A model generated the notes under the pieces. The model was not told where the DNA came from. It saw only the letters and a list, made by a program, of their open reading frames with translations, and made no database searches. This document shows positions 31,016 to 44,164 of a DNA stretch of 64,000 nt, piece after piece. Location: positions 46,329,573 through 46,393,572 of the forward strand of contig CP136064.1 in the NCBI GenBank assembly GCA_032622095.1. The letters are read 5' to 3'. The stretch comes from Siphonodentalium dalli (Eukaryota > Mollusca > Scaphopoda > Gadilida > Siphonodentaliidae). Both the position numbers and the translations under genes were made by a program. How positions within the stretch are numbered: position 1 is the first letter of the stretch; every line of letters starts with the position of its first letter.

Positions 31016-31318
31016 CTAGCCAACATTAAACCCAACGTCCATATTCGTGACGTGTGTATAGGTCTCAGTTGGTATATCCAACCTTCTTAAATAATTCCGA
31101 AGTATTTCGAGAAATTCCAAAAGGACCTGTTGTCTTGTGTTGGTAAACTGGTAACACAAGCTTTCAAACTGTCGCGGAAATTCCTTATCTAAACCCCATG
31201 GGTGGAAATTCAGTAAAAACAAATTACCGTTGCATGCAATTACCCTTTTGTAGCAAATAGACAAATTTCCAAGTTCCATATTTTCATTTGCACGCATTTC
31301 GTCGGACGACTTCCGCAA
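31016..31318 (-). CDS. Uncharacterised 100-codon frame upstream of the LINE remnant
   Basis: An open frame with a balanced composition (LLNFHPWGLDKEFPRQFESL, CYQFTNTRQQVLLEFLEILR) and no stop. It lies on the same strand and just upstream of the LINE RT, so it may be a LINE ORF1 remnant. I do not recognise it, and it may be chance. Confidence 0.2.
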   Translation of the reverse strand: MRKSSDEMRANENMELGNLSICYKRVIACNGNLFLLNFHPWGLDKEFPRQFESLCYQFTNTRQQVLLEFLEILRNYLRRLDIPTETYTHVTNMDVGFNVG

Positions 31319-31718
31319 CGGTATCTAAAGCTTTCTAACTATTTGGCATTCCCAACAAAACAACCCATATCGTTGCATATCCCAACTGATCGCAATTTCA
31401 GTCAAAACAATTGTCTTTGTGCTAAAAAATCAACAAATATCACACTTAAGGTCAATTATTAGCAAAACCGTACATTTCAGGAATGAAAATCGCGAAAATG
31501 TGATGCAAATAGTATCGACCAATATCTATCGTTCACGAAAGCTAGAGTTCTACGGAGGCTAAATTAGTAATATTTGCATCATGACAGTATCGATGAAAAA
31601 TCGTACGTTTTCCATTTTGTAACAAACTGTACCAGTGGACACACATATGTCCAGGATGGATTACATCTGTATTGGATAATAATAATACATCTACAAAATG
31701 CAATAGTAGATATCACAT

Positions 31719-31860
31719 AGGCTGAATAAATACCAGGTACGAGAATTCTACCATCACAGGCTGAAATAAATACATGGTCTTTCGGCATTCTACCATCACA
31801 TGCTGAATAAAACAATGACCCATGTTATTCTATCATCACAGGCTGAATAAATCCAAATGA
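31719..31860 (+). repeat. ~40-bp tandem repeat, four units
   Basis: Units start CAGGCTGAATAAATACC at about 31719, 31759, 31799 and 31839 and end TTCTACCATCA. Confidence 0.75.
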
Positions 31861-32179
31861 TCGGGGTGAAAAGGCTTTCAAAAGTAATAAGTGTATATAT
31901 TTTCTAATATTTATATAGCCTATTTTATTGCTTCATAATCCGTTTCATTTCGTTTCATATTATTTATGGCTTGTGCCGAATGTTTACTTCCACGTCATAT
32001 TTGAAGATTCATTCTTTCAGGTCACAATCAGAAATCTAATCATTCGCGGATTCATCATTCCAAACCAAGCTGCCGCAGTGCACATTCCATGGTAACGTAT
32101 GTTTCTGACAGAAACATTAATATCCTAGAATAAGATGACTTCCGTTCTTTTTTTTAGAAAATGTCATATTACGCTCAGA

Positions 32180-32700
32180 TAAAGGGTGTTGTAGTGTGGT
32201 CCAGAAGACACCATTTTAACACACCTCACCCAAATCCAAAATGACCGCCGACCAGCGGGGTACACATGCCATTAGGGGACCATGCCATTTCTCAACTTCT
32301 TGACCGATTCAGGTCAACCAAAGTGTGCTATATGGTGGCTCCCAAGACGTCCTAACTCCTATACATAATCCCAACACACTCAGCCCGATCCAAAATGACC
32401 GCCGCCCAGAGGGGTCCAAATAGGGGACCCATGCAATTTCTCGGCTCCATACAAAGGATGTTGTATGTTAGCCCCCCAACACACACTAACATTCATGCCA
32501 CACACCCAACCCCGATCCAAGATTGCCGCCGTCCAGCAGTGTTCAAATAGGGAACCCATGCTATTGTTCGCCCCTTGACATATTTAGATGAAATAAAGTG
32601 TTTTTTAGTGTGTAGACACCATAAATATTCACCACACACACCTCACCCCGGCCCAAAGTAGGTCCAAATAGGGCATACATGACATTTGCAGAGGACTCTA
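32180..32700 (+). repeat. Degenerate ~130-bp tandem repeat, four units
   Basis: Landmarks recur in order: AAAGTGTGYTATATGGTGGC-like, then CACACCTCACCC, ATCCAAAATGACCGCCG, CAGCGGGGTCCAAATAGGGGA and CATGCCATTTCTC. Related sequence in reverse orientation (GGCGGCGGTCATTTTGAATT, GGTGGGGTGT) is at about 34570-34765. Confidence 0.65.
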
Positions 32701-33881
32701 AGTATTAGATGTATTGGTTTGCCGCCTAATCTTTTAAACTTGCGTTAGCCGCCTAATAAATCGATAACCATCAGGACTATATATATCTTCATGATATAGT
32801 TAAATGTGTCTTCTCTCCAACGAGATACCGGGCGTCTTCATAAAACATATATCTATCTATCTATCTCAGTATCTTCATAGGGTGTGGCATCTGAGAGATA
32901 ATTTATTACGGTCTGAAAACAAGCGATGAGAAACTTGAGGCTGTAATGGTGGGATTGGCTTTAACAATTTCGTCGCATCAGAACTATAAAGTCGTAACTC
33001 ACATTTTCAACTTTCCGAGAAAATGAAGGTTGAAGTTTTCAGACAACATTTCTCATAATGTTGACAAAGCATGACATATTGTTGTATTTATCCCAATGAA
33101 ACTGGCATTAGCTGTTCATTGAACCACATATTTTTTCTGTTTACTCCCTCGTTTTCTTTTAAAAAGCAATAACTTGTTTGGAGATGCGACCTTTTGCGAA
33201 CGCCAACGAGGATTGGTTTCCGTACTATATAAGGAAGTTGTGCTAATAAATACAGATTAAGCTAAATATGGTGGCAATCGCATGTGTCTATGAACTAAAC
33301 AGTGCCTATTCTACATTATGAATATTCACTCATGTGCATTATCATACATAAATTTGTGGAACAATCACAAAATTTAAATCACCAAATGATCACGCGACTA
33401 ACATGGAGATACGACCATATAGCACACATTTGAGAATTTACAAACACAAAACAGAAGTCACGTGGACAACCTGAAGCATCCGATTGGCTGCTGTTGGACA
33501 TACGACCTTATAGCACGAATAATTGTGAAGATCGGTGGAGATACGACATTTGTGTCACTGGTTTGTGAAAATATTTGCCATCCAATGCAAAAACAGTTTG
33601 ACCCATCGGATTGGATTTTTTCTCACGATTCGAATGATATCAAATACTCATTTCTCGCCAAAATGGAGTTACGACCTTATATTTCCGATGCGACGATTTT
33701 GTAAAGTTTAGTGGATACAGCGTACATACCTTAATCTGAGACCGATTTCGGTCGTGTAAGGGCATGTTCAGATCGGTTGCAATTTTGGTTCGACGCCAGA
33801 TGGCGAGGAGCGCTGATATGGACAAACTTGTATATTTTGTCAACTCATATTGACTTATCTATAAAAGCCGCGGGGGCGGAG

Positions 33882-34242
33882 TTAAATGGGTAGTCTACAC
33901 CGAATCCGACCATTTATGGGGCCATCTCCTTTTATACTCAATAGAATATATGCAACAAATGAATGAATTTGAGTCATGGATTAGTGCCAAATACACTCAT
34001 GTGCTCTATGATCGATGGAAACATGGTAATTATAATGATTAAGGAAAATGATTTTATGACTCCAGTCATAAATTTATTTTCATTATAACTACCACGTTGG
34101 GCGTATCGTTCATAGAGCACATACATGAGTGTATTTTGCACTTATCCATATTTCAAATTCATTCATTTGTTGCACATATTATGTTGAGTATAAAAGGAGA
34201 TGGTCCCATAAATGATCGGATTTAGGTACAGTACCCCTTTAA
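33882..34242. mobile_element. TTAA-flanked foldback MITE (361 bp)
   Basis: TTAA at both borders. The arms pair over most of the length: TCCGACCATTTATGGGGCCATCTCCTTTTATACTC on the left matches in reverse GAGTATAAAAGGAGATGGTC and CCATAAATGATCGGA on the right, and further blocks (TTTGTTGCA, CACTCATGT) pair inside. The right end GGTACAGTACCCCTTTAA is shared with the GGGGTACTGTACGCC family. Confidence 0.8.
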
Positions 34243-34383
34243 GTTACAATGATAACTTTCTAAAGTAGACTGCATCGATCTATTTCTGAAAAAAAAATCT
34301 GCTGAAGTTGTGTATTTGTGTGGGCGGTAAATTGTTGATACAATGAATCCGATTGAACTCACAGGCACCTGTGGACAATTATT

Positions 34384-34436
34384 AAAATACCAATATAGAC
34401 TATACCAGTGACTTCTATAGTCTATATTGGTATTTT
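34384..34436. repeat. Short hairpin
   Basis: AAAATACCAATATAGACTATA and its reverse complement flank CCAGTGACTTC. Confidence 0.8.
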
Positions 34437-34829
34437 AGTATTTTTCACAGGGGCATGTGGTTGAACTGTCGTCGATTTACTTCCATTGTCCAAAACGTGT
34501 GCCAGTGACGTTGTAGCTGCATCATAAACTTGAACATAAACAAAAACAGTATGGTCGTTTGTTGCTTTTGGGCGGCGGTCATTTTGAATTGGGATGGGGT
34601 GTGTGGGTTGCATGGAAAGGATGTCTTTGGCGTCACCCTGCAACGCCCTTTGTTTGACCTACATCGGTCAATGGGCTGCTCAATGCTATTGGACCCCTGT
34701 TTGCACGCCTATCTATGGCGGCCATTTTCATCGGGTGGGGTGTCTTGGCGGCACCATACAACACCCTTTGTTTGAACGAAATATAACAAATTCCGAATAA
34801 GGAATAAGGAATGGGAGCCACCTTTGTTT

Positions 34830-37000
34830 GAAACAAATAAACTGTTCAGTCTTATGACCAACGTCGATACAGGTTGCATATAAATGCATTAATATTTAGA
34901 ATAGCATTATATCTCTATATAGGAAATCCTGTATAGTGCTATCGTGAACGAATACGGGTATAACGAGCGCGAATTTAGGACCATCGTATGCTTTACCTGT
35001 ATCAAGTCAAACGGAAGAACTCGGTACAGACACCAACAATTAGTGTCAGTGGCCTCGTTTTGTGGCGGTCGGTAAAGAGATACCCGCAGTTATCATTACT
35101 CACTGTTGACTATTGCTGCTCGCCCATGACAGAGCTCGTGCTTGTCCACAACCTGCAAAAATGCCATCTAATTAAACCGCCATCATGTCATGGCATTGCA
35201 GATTGATGTGCAAACTTGCCAGTATATGAACCTACCCTAGTAAGTAATAGTGCATGCACACGACGTTAAGGGTAAATGTGATGGACATCAATGCTGGTTC
35301 AGTATATATTTTCCATGTTTATTGCCTTTGGTGAATATGGGACTAAAATAAATATTTTTTTTCTATAAATACCCGTCTCCTCGCAAGAATAGTTTGAAAT
35401 AAAAATAAAAAAATTTATCTACCTCCCTCATAACTTTGAAAAAAATATTCCATGAGAAACGAACTATTTTCCTTATCTAGCCTTATAATTATGTACATGT
35501 GTCCCTGAATGTCATGTCCTGGCCACATATTTTACACATATTGGCTGATATTGAGGCACTCTTGTTTCTTGGGGGAAAGTCGGTGGTCATGCACAGAAGC
35601 CATGGTCTAGAATCGAGACACGTATTCATAGATATTGAGTAATATTTTTTGACGCTTTTGACACAATTTATGAATAATTTATAAAATTATACAGAAGTCG
35701 TGGAATTTCTAAAATGTTTGGCAGAACACACGATAGAGTTCGTTTTAAATTTCGAAAATACACCGCGAAGTGAATATACAGCATCAGAGACCACATGAAC
35801 TCTACACCGACGTGTGTTCAGGAATATATATGTACCTAATTTAACAATGGAAACATACATTTACTACATTAAACTAATTTAAAATTTGAATTATATTATT
35901 AGCCATGTTCCGCCACACGTACATGTAACTTGCAACGTGTGTTTCAAAGGGGAATAATTCAATATATTACTGAATGAGCGATCAACCTATGCAGGCATGC
36001 ACTATGCGCGGAAAAATACTATTTTGAATGAAGCCAGTTAAGCATGTCGGTGGCGGTCTCTTTATGGACAGATTGTCTCTGCCATCGGATTATTGTTAAC
36101 ACGTTCTACTTCAAGTCGGCCCTTTATATCAAAACGTGTAGGTTTGTCGCTGTAAAATCACACTAGTTTTCCCGCCAAGTGTATATCCATAGCAACACCA
36201 TGGTAACACACGTCACAAGTTACAAGTCCGTGAGGCTGAACCTGGCCAATAGTGTAAGAAAGTGGAATCTCAATGATTATTGGACGTTATTCGTGTTTAG
36301 GTTATGATTCTGACCAACAATGTCGATACGTATACACTGAACCTTTTTTCTTTTTAGCTAGAGAGACTAAATCCATAAGTAATTAGATAACTAATCATAT
36401 TTCCGACATACTTACAATAACTAATATAACCCTCACTAAGTAAATACATTTATTAGTTAAATTGTTTTTTAAATTACAGATTAATTTGCTTACTGTGACT
36501 CATGGCACACCGCGTGATCAAACAGCCTAATATGTACCCACAAGTCTCATCTGCGCTCTGCAACTACTCACCAACTACTACTTTTGGTGGCGACGTCATA
36601 ATACAAGAGTCACGCTTGTATTTGCATTTGTTATCTGTTTAAACATATTTATTCATAGTACAAATATTTCATTATTTATGGCGTGTTGACATTAACAAGC
36701 AGCAAAATGCCAGTCAGAAAATATCAGGTTCAAATAACATGTAAAGAATTGGTAACAAGCAACGAACTGCTAATGAATGAACGAAAAAGCATTGCACGTG
36801 AGGTACCAGTTGGGAAATTCAAAGCCGATGGGGGGGGGGGGGAGGAGTGCAAATTGAATTATGGGAACCTGGAAGTTTGGCCTGGTTCAAGGGGGTTGGA
36901 AACTCCAATTTTGCAACGTCCCTGAACACATATCCATGTAATTCTGACCGATTCTAACAACCCAACTATAATGGAACTACAAAGTCAGTTGTTGAAACAA
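34830..37000. other. No gene recognised
   Basis: Contains short frames such as 34988-35206 and 36683-36925. A G run at 36830-36842 is followed by TTGGAAACTCCAA-type sequence also seen near other G or C runs in the window. No exon could be supported. Confidence 0.4.
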
Positions 37001-37003
37001 ACG

Positions 37004-37414
37004 ATACCCGCCATATCAAATCCAGTCGTAAGTCGGGATTTTTTTTACTCTGTGCCAATGCATTCTCTTATATATGCGAGTCGACCATGGGTCGCCTCGC
37101 ATATATAAGAGAATGCATTGGCCTAACAATTTTTTATCATTTTTAAAAAATAAATGTTTTTACAATTTTTAGGACATAAAACATCCATTACATATATAGA
37201 AGCATATAGAAGAGTGTCGTCTGCTCATGTATGTCTGGGGCTCTGTATGGGTGAAATTATAAAATTGTTAAAGAATACAAGAAAAAATTGTTAGGCCAAT
37301 GCATTCTCTTATATATGCGAGGCGACCTATGGTCGACTCGCATATATAGGAGAATGTATTGGCACAGGGTAAAAAAAATCCCGACTTACGACTGGATTTG
37401 ATATGGCGGGTCAC
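37004..37414. mobile_element. Double-hairpin MITE, copy 2 (about 410 bp)
   Basis: Same ends (ACCCGCCATATCAAATCCAG and its reverse complement) and the same two palindromes (37054-37122 and 37293-37361) as copies 1 and 3. It is about 45 bp shorter in the middle. Confidence 0.88.
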
Positions 37415-38027
37415 AAATGATAATATTGATGGGTCATAACCCGAGCGCGTGGGCGATTATGAGCGTTTCTCTGAGATGACTATAGTATACGCTCTTGAAC
37501 GACAGTGGGTTACAAGTGTACAAAAAGTGTCAAACAAATCTTTTTACCGCAATTGTTGATGTACTTGTACTCGTTGTGAGTTGTATAAAAATTAAAATGC
37601 TATGTTAAATGGTTTAATGAGATTTTTGAAAGAATTGAATTGACAACTTTTGATATGGGATACTGGCAACCTTCTACAACCACGTCAATAAAAGTGTTAA
37701 AACCGAGCTAACATTCATTTTAATGATAAACGTTGTTCTCAAACTTTTCAAAAAGATATCTTGGCTGGAAATATAGCTGGAATTCATTTAGAAATCATGA
37801 ATAAAATACTGAGAGTGTAGTTGACGAAAAATAGCTTTGCAGCGTTTTTGTGTGCCACTTTTTATGTACTTCCAATCGTCAATAAATTGCACATTCATTG
37901 TTCGTGATTAAAAATGAGACCAGCGTCGTTGAATACAAACAGACACTCAGGGGAGTGATTTATAAATTATGGCGTCGCCATCAAAACAATCTAAATAGTG
38001 CACCCAGATGATAGTTATGGGTGCAGC

Positions 38028-38265
38028 AGCAGGAACAGGATTTGCGTGCCCGCCCGAAGGGCGGCACGAGGACGGTGGTGGGCTCATCCGAAGATCGCCC
38101 TTACGCACTGTCTTGAATCTTCTTTGGTCTTTTATCTTCGATACTCAGGCCGCGGATCGGGTGGAGAAGTCTTGAGGTGTTATGGGTGCAGACCAGGCTG
38201 TTTGATTTATATATATAAGTGTGCGCCACGTGTCACTGGATGCGGCACGTGGCTATACTGTAATT
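38028..38265. other. GC-rich island of unknown nature with hairpins
   Basis: GC content is clearly above the surroundings. It holds GTGCCCGCCCGAAGGGCGGCAC (a stable stem-loop) and GCCACGTGTCACTGGATGCG then GCACGTGGC (another stem-loop). GGTGCAGCAG and GGTGCAGACC recur at its ends. It does not match any RNA gene I know. It could be an unknown SINE or structured RNA. Confidence 0.3.
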
Positions 38266-39603
38266 CTGGATAATTTTGCCCCATTTATGTACTTCGCAGT
38301 TACCGATTTAAAATTGAAAGCAACATCAATTGTAATTTGATTTTTTCCTTACAGCTAATCATTATCATCTAAACATTTGGTAACTCTGGAATTGATTGTT
38401 TTGTTAAATACTTTACCAGCGGATTCAAACTGCCCAATGCTCTGTAGTTATCGGGGTAACGACGATCACATTTTTTATATATATGCTTCAGTATGGACTC
38501 GCTCCAAGATGTAGGAAAATATGAAGAATTAAGACGAAAATTGAACAGCTTTGTTAAATCGTAATACCATAATCGGTCCCATCAGCACATATACTCCACT
38601 AATCAGTGACTGAGTCGGTCGTATTATGCATTGGACATTTATGCCATCTTTTTCACCCTAATGTTGATATAATGTGCACATACATTGAGTGTTACATCCG
38701 CTATTTTCAAATAAAATGTTTGTTGTCAAATCATAATGGACTGAACTTTTTGCAATGATGTTCGGAATTTATCTTTGACTATAACAATATCTTTGATTTT
38801 GGGTGATATTTGTTATTTTGTATATATTAGTACATTTGAACAGACGCCTGTCTCCTAGCAACAGCTATGCCACATACCCTAAGAGTGAATGTGGAATCAT
38901 CAAATTGAATTTATATAAAGCCTGCATATTTCATTATATCGACCTATCTAATCCTCCTTCTAAATTAGGTAGACATGATCATGGGGGGGGGGGGTCAAAG
39001 GGGCCATGTCTATTCAATACAACGTTCGCTTGTTTGTGTTTCTCTGTCAGATCACTTTCCCATTTTTTCTTCCAGAATTTACCATCGGGGCACAATCGAA
39101 AGAACGGGAAACAACGGAATGGATAAAGGCTAATGTGGCCCTAAATAGTCTTGTGTCCCGAATAAATATTGTGGTAGTTAATCTTCTGATTTGATTCGTC
39201 CTTGACAACGAGGTGGGTGTTGGAGGTATACGCCCATTACACAGCTTATACGGGCCAATTATGTTCAATAGTTGGAAATTTGGGTTGAATTTGTTCCGAT
39301 AGTTTGTTAGGTTGCAAATTACCACCCCTCCAACTGTTGGACAGGTTGAGGAACTAGTTGGGAATATTCAACCAGGAATTAGGGATAGTTTCAAATGGAA
39401 TTCGTCCGACTTTGGAATTTCGGCCTAGTTCAAGGAGATGCAGTGCCAATGTGGACACTACAACGGAACATATCTAGCCATGCTTGCATGTCCATGAACA
39501 TCATCGGTCCGAACCAATGTTTGATAAGTTCTAATCTGTCGATTGTAATGTCACCCACTCCCGTTGAATCATTAATACCAGTTAACAAAGTGGACGAAAA
39601 CCG

Positions 39604-39850
39604 AATGCAGTTAACAGAGGGGGGTGAATACTGCATGCAGTTAACATATGGGTGAATACTGAATGCAGTTAACAGATGGGTGAATACTGAATGCGTTAAA
39701 GTTAACAGAGGGGGTGAATACTCAATGCAGTTAACAGAGGGGGTGAATACTGAATGCAGTTAACAGAGGGGTGAATACTGAATACCAGTTGACAGAGGGG
39801 GTGAATAATGAATGCAATTAACATAGGGGTGAATACTGAATATTAGTTAA
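39604..39850 (+). repeat. ~28-bp minisatellite, about nine units
   Basis: The unit is GAATGCAGTTAACAGAGGGG followed by GTGAATACT with small length changes. Related single copies (GAATACCAGTTAACAGG) are at 16480-16520, upstream of another MITE copy. Confidence 0.85.
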
Positions 39851-39928
39851 GAAAATATGTGATGAAGGAAAAAGATACCATCTAGTTTCATCATTTTTCT
39901 CAATAGTAATCTGCCAAACGGTACCACA

Positions 39929-40063
39929 TTAAGCCTTTCAGTGCCAAGTCCGATTTTTGTATCAACCCATATTTCCTTGATCATTTTTTCAAATTTATTG
40001 ATTATAATAATGTGATACATTGACGGAAAGAGCTCTTAGAGGACTTGGCACTGAAAGGGTTAA
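39929..40063. mobile_element. 135-bp TTAA-flanked mini-MITE
   Basis: Ends TTAAGCCTTTCAGTGCCAAG and CTTGGCACTGAAAGGGTTAA, with AGTCC/GGACT continuing the match. Its right TTAA is also the left TTAA of the next element. Confidence 0.85.
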
Positions 40064-40563
40064 AGGCACGTGCGGCCTTAATTGTCGAAAATATTCATAT
40101 TTGTTCCAAACACCGTAAACAGAAAAACATTAAAACGCATACAGTTTCGTTCATATATACCATGACCATCACGTAAACAGCATGTTATCATAAATGCCTA
40201 CTATATTTTACCTAAGCATAAGAGCCTGATTGGGTTACAGAGGACAGCACAATGCTACTGGCTAATCACACACAAATGGTATAAACGCTCTTTATTAGTT
40301 CCATATCAGGAATTCACCAACAAAGAACGCTCTTTATGTTTACCATCATAATATAAACAAACACCAGAAAAGTAACTTTTTATGCTTTTGTTTACATAAC
40401 AATGGTTAAACATATGAGAATAACATACTGTTTATGCGATATTTCTTATTTATATACGGACAAAGTCTGTCTACATTTTGATGTTCTTTCTTTTTGTGGC
40501 GGTTTTTGACGGGTGGAAATATTTTTACAGGATACCCACCGCCAAGGCCAGCCGTACCTTTAA
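40060..40563 (+). mobile_element. AAGGYACG TTAA-flanked MITE, 504-bp copy
   Basis: Nearly collinear with 8382-8883 and very similar over its whole length, so one of the younger copies. Left TTAA (40060-40063) is shared with the mini-MITE; right TTAA at 40560-40563. Confidence 0.88.
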
Positions 40564-41073
40564 GAGAAACAGTCATGTCAACTGCATGTTACTCTATTGT
40601 CCGACACAGTGGTGACCGGATGCGGCATGGTTGATCTGTGAATGCCTGGCACGGAAAACTAGCGCCCGATTAACAGATGGACCCGAAAAAATTATATAAA
40701 GCGCTAAAGATCCATTCTAGTCATCAAATACCACACGTACCAAAGTGGGGGTGTGGTGGTGGGATGGTGACACTAAATAGGCGGAACATAATATTCACGC
40801 TACGACTTGTTCTTCAAGAGTGGAAATAACATCAATGGAGTAAATATAAAGCAGTAATGTAGTAAGTTTCATGTCTTATGTAGGCTGACGAAACAGATGA
40901 GAACTATTCACACCGACCTGATCCACATCGATGTCGATACTTGAAGTGGGACGTTCATGTTATACAATCTATTAAAACTCATCGGATAATGGGATACATG
41001 GGGCTGAGCTAATTTAAATCAATATAACAGCTTCAAGTCGAAATACAATTTCAGTAATTGCTATCTTATATCT

Positions 41074-41190
41074 CGCTCCGGGGACAACAGCCAGTCTGTA
41101 CCCTAACAACTCGAAGTGCAAGCTGTTCCACCAGGGACGGCAATATTTGCACCCAATAAGTGTACTATTTCACCTGCCATACTAGTGCTA
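41074..41190 (+). CDS. Possible isolated coding exon or gene fragment, unidentified
   Basis: After ATACAATTTCAG near 41056 a frame reads LAPGTTASLYPNNSKCKLFH then QGRQYLHP before a stop near 41190. The acceptor is good, but no clear donor follows before the stop. Vague likeness to a PAN/apple-type segment is not enough to name it. Confidence 0.15.
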
Positions 41191-41296
41191 ACTTGCCTCC
41201 CCATTGAAGGGTTAGCTTCCGAACAACAATCTAATACTCCTACGGGTGCTGGGTGGTAAAGTGCCTCCCCGAAGTGTCAAATGACCGCTCTATAGG

Positions 41297-41612
41297 GGCC
41301 TATACTATATAATACAATTTTTGTAATAGCAGGCTTATTTGAGCCACACAGACGGTATCGAGTACTGCAGACCACTGTTATCTAACAGCGAACGCGATTT
41401 CTTGTAAATCACAAAAAGACGGCAAATCGAGTACTATCGACCACCGTTCGTTAAGCGCATATCTAAACATTTGTGATTTTGTTAAGGGAAATTACTCTAA
41501 TGATATGTGCGAGTGGTATGGCAATGCCTATTTGAGTCAGTTGGTGAGTGATTTAGTTGATAAATAAAGGTACATTATGTGTGACTAGTTTCCGATACTT
41601 GAGTTAGTTTGA
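41297..41612 (+). repeat. Inverted-repeat partner of 44535-44850
   Basis: Blocks TTTTTGTAATAGCAGGCTTA, TTTGAGCCACACAGA, CGAACGCGATTTCTTGTAAA, TCACAAAAAGACGGCAAATC and AAAGGTACATTATGTGTGA recur in reverse complement at 44535-44850. A related CAAAAATTGTATTCTATAGT fragment is at about 43080-43100. Confidence 0.8.
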
Positions 41613-43404
41613 CCACGATTGCGCACGGTGAAAAGTAATTCCTTCGGTGTCGTGTGGAATACTCACCATTTTCAGATGTTTTATGTTACATGTATCTTAA
41701 CAGTTTGTAGAAAAGGGTCGGCAACACACATATCGGTTGCTCTTCAAATGGCCACATTAACTTTATATAGCAATATTACCAAGGGTGGAAACAGATTTGT
41801 CTAGCTAGCTTTGGGCAGGGACAGCGGCTGAAATATTAGAAGTGGGAACATCTATAGACCTTAATAGTTGAAAAAATTGAGGTACCATGATGGGGGTGCG
41901 ATGGCTGTTCTCGGACTTGATATTTTCGTCCTGTGTCAAGGATGGGTGTTCATTTGGAAATTCCATTGTACACCAACACTCCCTCGTCCAGGGTATCCGG
42001 GGACATCCAATCTCGATTTTAAAACATATATATAGCACCATGTACTTAAACTATACCTAATTATCGGTCCCTTCCATTTATACCAACTAAGCGGCTGAAT
42101 TTAGGTGAACATATGACATTTGGTTTATAACCAACACGCACTACTACATTGGTAAGTTAAGGATCAGGGGACCCCGAAGTTTTCTAAGAATTCACTCATG
42201 GAACATTATATGCGGCACTATTGGCCAAATTAAATTGTTTAGACAACAAGGTGAACGCAAACCTCTTGAGCACACAAATGTCATGCGGTTCAAATAAGTT
42301 ACATAATGTCATGGTAAATATTTGGGGTCCACTGATTCTTAACGCAACGTAGCCTGAAATTATCAGTAACTGTTTCAACACGAAATGCCACCACCCCCGA
42401 TTCGCCGCGTATGCGTGTACCTTCGCACAAAGATCGTTTATATATACGTTCTTTAGCCCAAGCCCGACAACTGTAACTCTTTAATTCCATTCTTAATTAA
42501 AATCTAGGCCGCTGACATGGCTATCTCATTTCAACTCCATTGATCTTAAACCATCTCAATGGGTTAACAGTTGAGATTCCGTGACCGCATTACAAAGAAC
42601 ATGTACCCAGCTATAATCGCACTCACCATTATCCACACGAAGAATCGTCGTGATCACGGCGTGAAAAATCCATAATGTGGCCTATGCAGTTGTAATCTAA
42701 CAATGAACTTTTACAAAAATGGTATTATTGCCGTACTATAGAACCAGCTTAGCCAGTACTTTATCATTCCGTATTGCGAAGTTTTACATATTACAAAGCT
42801 GTAGCGTTCGAGTACTATGAAAACATGCAAAGTTGAAACTTTCAGGCCCCTTTTTCTCCACCAAATGCAAAGATTGTCCGGTCAAGTGGATTCCGGTATA
42901 TAGATGGTTCGCCAAAAAAGATCATATAAGTCAATGTATTTTGCATATAAAGAGTTTTGGGCATATGTTGAGATTCAATCTACAATGAAAGAAATACACT
43001 GATAGAAATACAGTCGAATACTATAGAACACAAAATATGTATTACAAAATTAGTAAATCACAAATTAACGCTGATATTACAAAAATTGTATTCTATAGTA
43101 CAGGCCCCAGGATGTACATATTACCATTTTAGAGCGGCAACAAATTGCCTAATTTAGCACATTCGTAGGCTGATGAAATAGCGCACTTCTGAGAAGGGTT
43201 TACCCCATCCACTGGGTGTTAAACATCTACATACAGGAGTGTTAATACCTTACCACCCGGATAGGCAACCAAACATATTAGATATGAAAAACTTATTGGA
43301 GTCAATCTTGACACACTTGATGTGAAAATTGACACCCGGGAGTGGCAGTTGGTCGGTCAAAAGCTCTTCAGAACTTGTGTTTGTATAATGTTATTACCTC
43401 CGAC
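41613..43404. other. No gene recognised
   Basis: Only short frames (41619-41804 plus; 41805-42041 and 42299-42490 minus) without motif support. Confidence 0.4.
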
Positions 43405-43995
43405 TTAAAGGGGTACTGTACGCCATTTTCATTAAATTTCCGGTGACAACAACGATCTAATATCGATAATATATAGAAACATAAGTAATTTGAATCGAAG
43501 ATGTATTCTGTAAACGCTCAGGTTAATAGGCTATCTTAAAATTTTATAATTTAAAAGTTAATAATTTGATATAAATTGAATTTATGACTGGAGCCATAAA
43601 ATGGCGTCAATTAAATTACGAATTTACGTAATCAGATAAAGTAATTGAGGGATACTGGTTTGTTAAATCGATCGCACACACGATCGCTTAAAATATTATG
43701 ATGATACGGGGAGAACACTCAAGCCACTCACTGACTAGCGACGATACAATAACTTAAATGATTATATGGGACTAGTATGCATATAATATAACTTTTATTT
43801 GATTCATTTGGTTGAAAACTGTACAAAAATTACTCGACAACGACAATTTGTATTTTTGCATTCCGGTAAATTTGTCATCCGTAACACTACTTCGTACTCA
43901 ACATACTTTCAAATAATAAAAAAATTGTTACCTTATTCTCCGACTCGGAGACTATAAAAAACAACAACAACATTTGGCGTACAGTACCCCTTTAA
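43405..43995 (+). mobile_element. TTAA-flanked MITE with GGGGTACTGTACGCC ends (591 bp)
   Basis: TTAAAGGGGTACTGTACGCC at the left and GGCGTACAGTACCCCTTTAA at the right are perfect terminal inverted repeats with TTAA borders. Confidence 0.88.
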
Positions 43996-44164
43996 ATGAC
44001 ATTTATCTGATCTTATATGTGGCAGAGTAGCACTCATGGAGCGCAAAGATATTACCTCCCTGGAGTGGCAACCTAGCACTTCAGAGAGGTACTTTTAGCT
44101 CTTGTTATATAAACACATGAACATAGAATACTTACACACGAAACTTATATTCTTCTGACAAGCT

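Noticed and set aside
35090-35165. Minus-strand segment with TTTTGCAG acceptor and GTGAGT donor (about 54 bases)
   Set aside because: Two frames stay open, there is no domain match and no partner exon in a compatible phase, so chance is likely.
36683-36925. 80-codon ORF ending in a G run
   Set aside because: No ATG at its start, no family similarity, and it runs into a low-complexity G tract.
39006-39194. Frame after TTCTTCCAG at 39078 resembling a short exon
   Set aside because: No donor at a sensible place before the stop and no recognisable motif.
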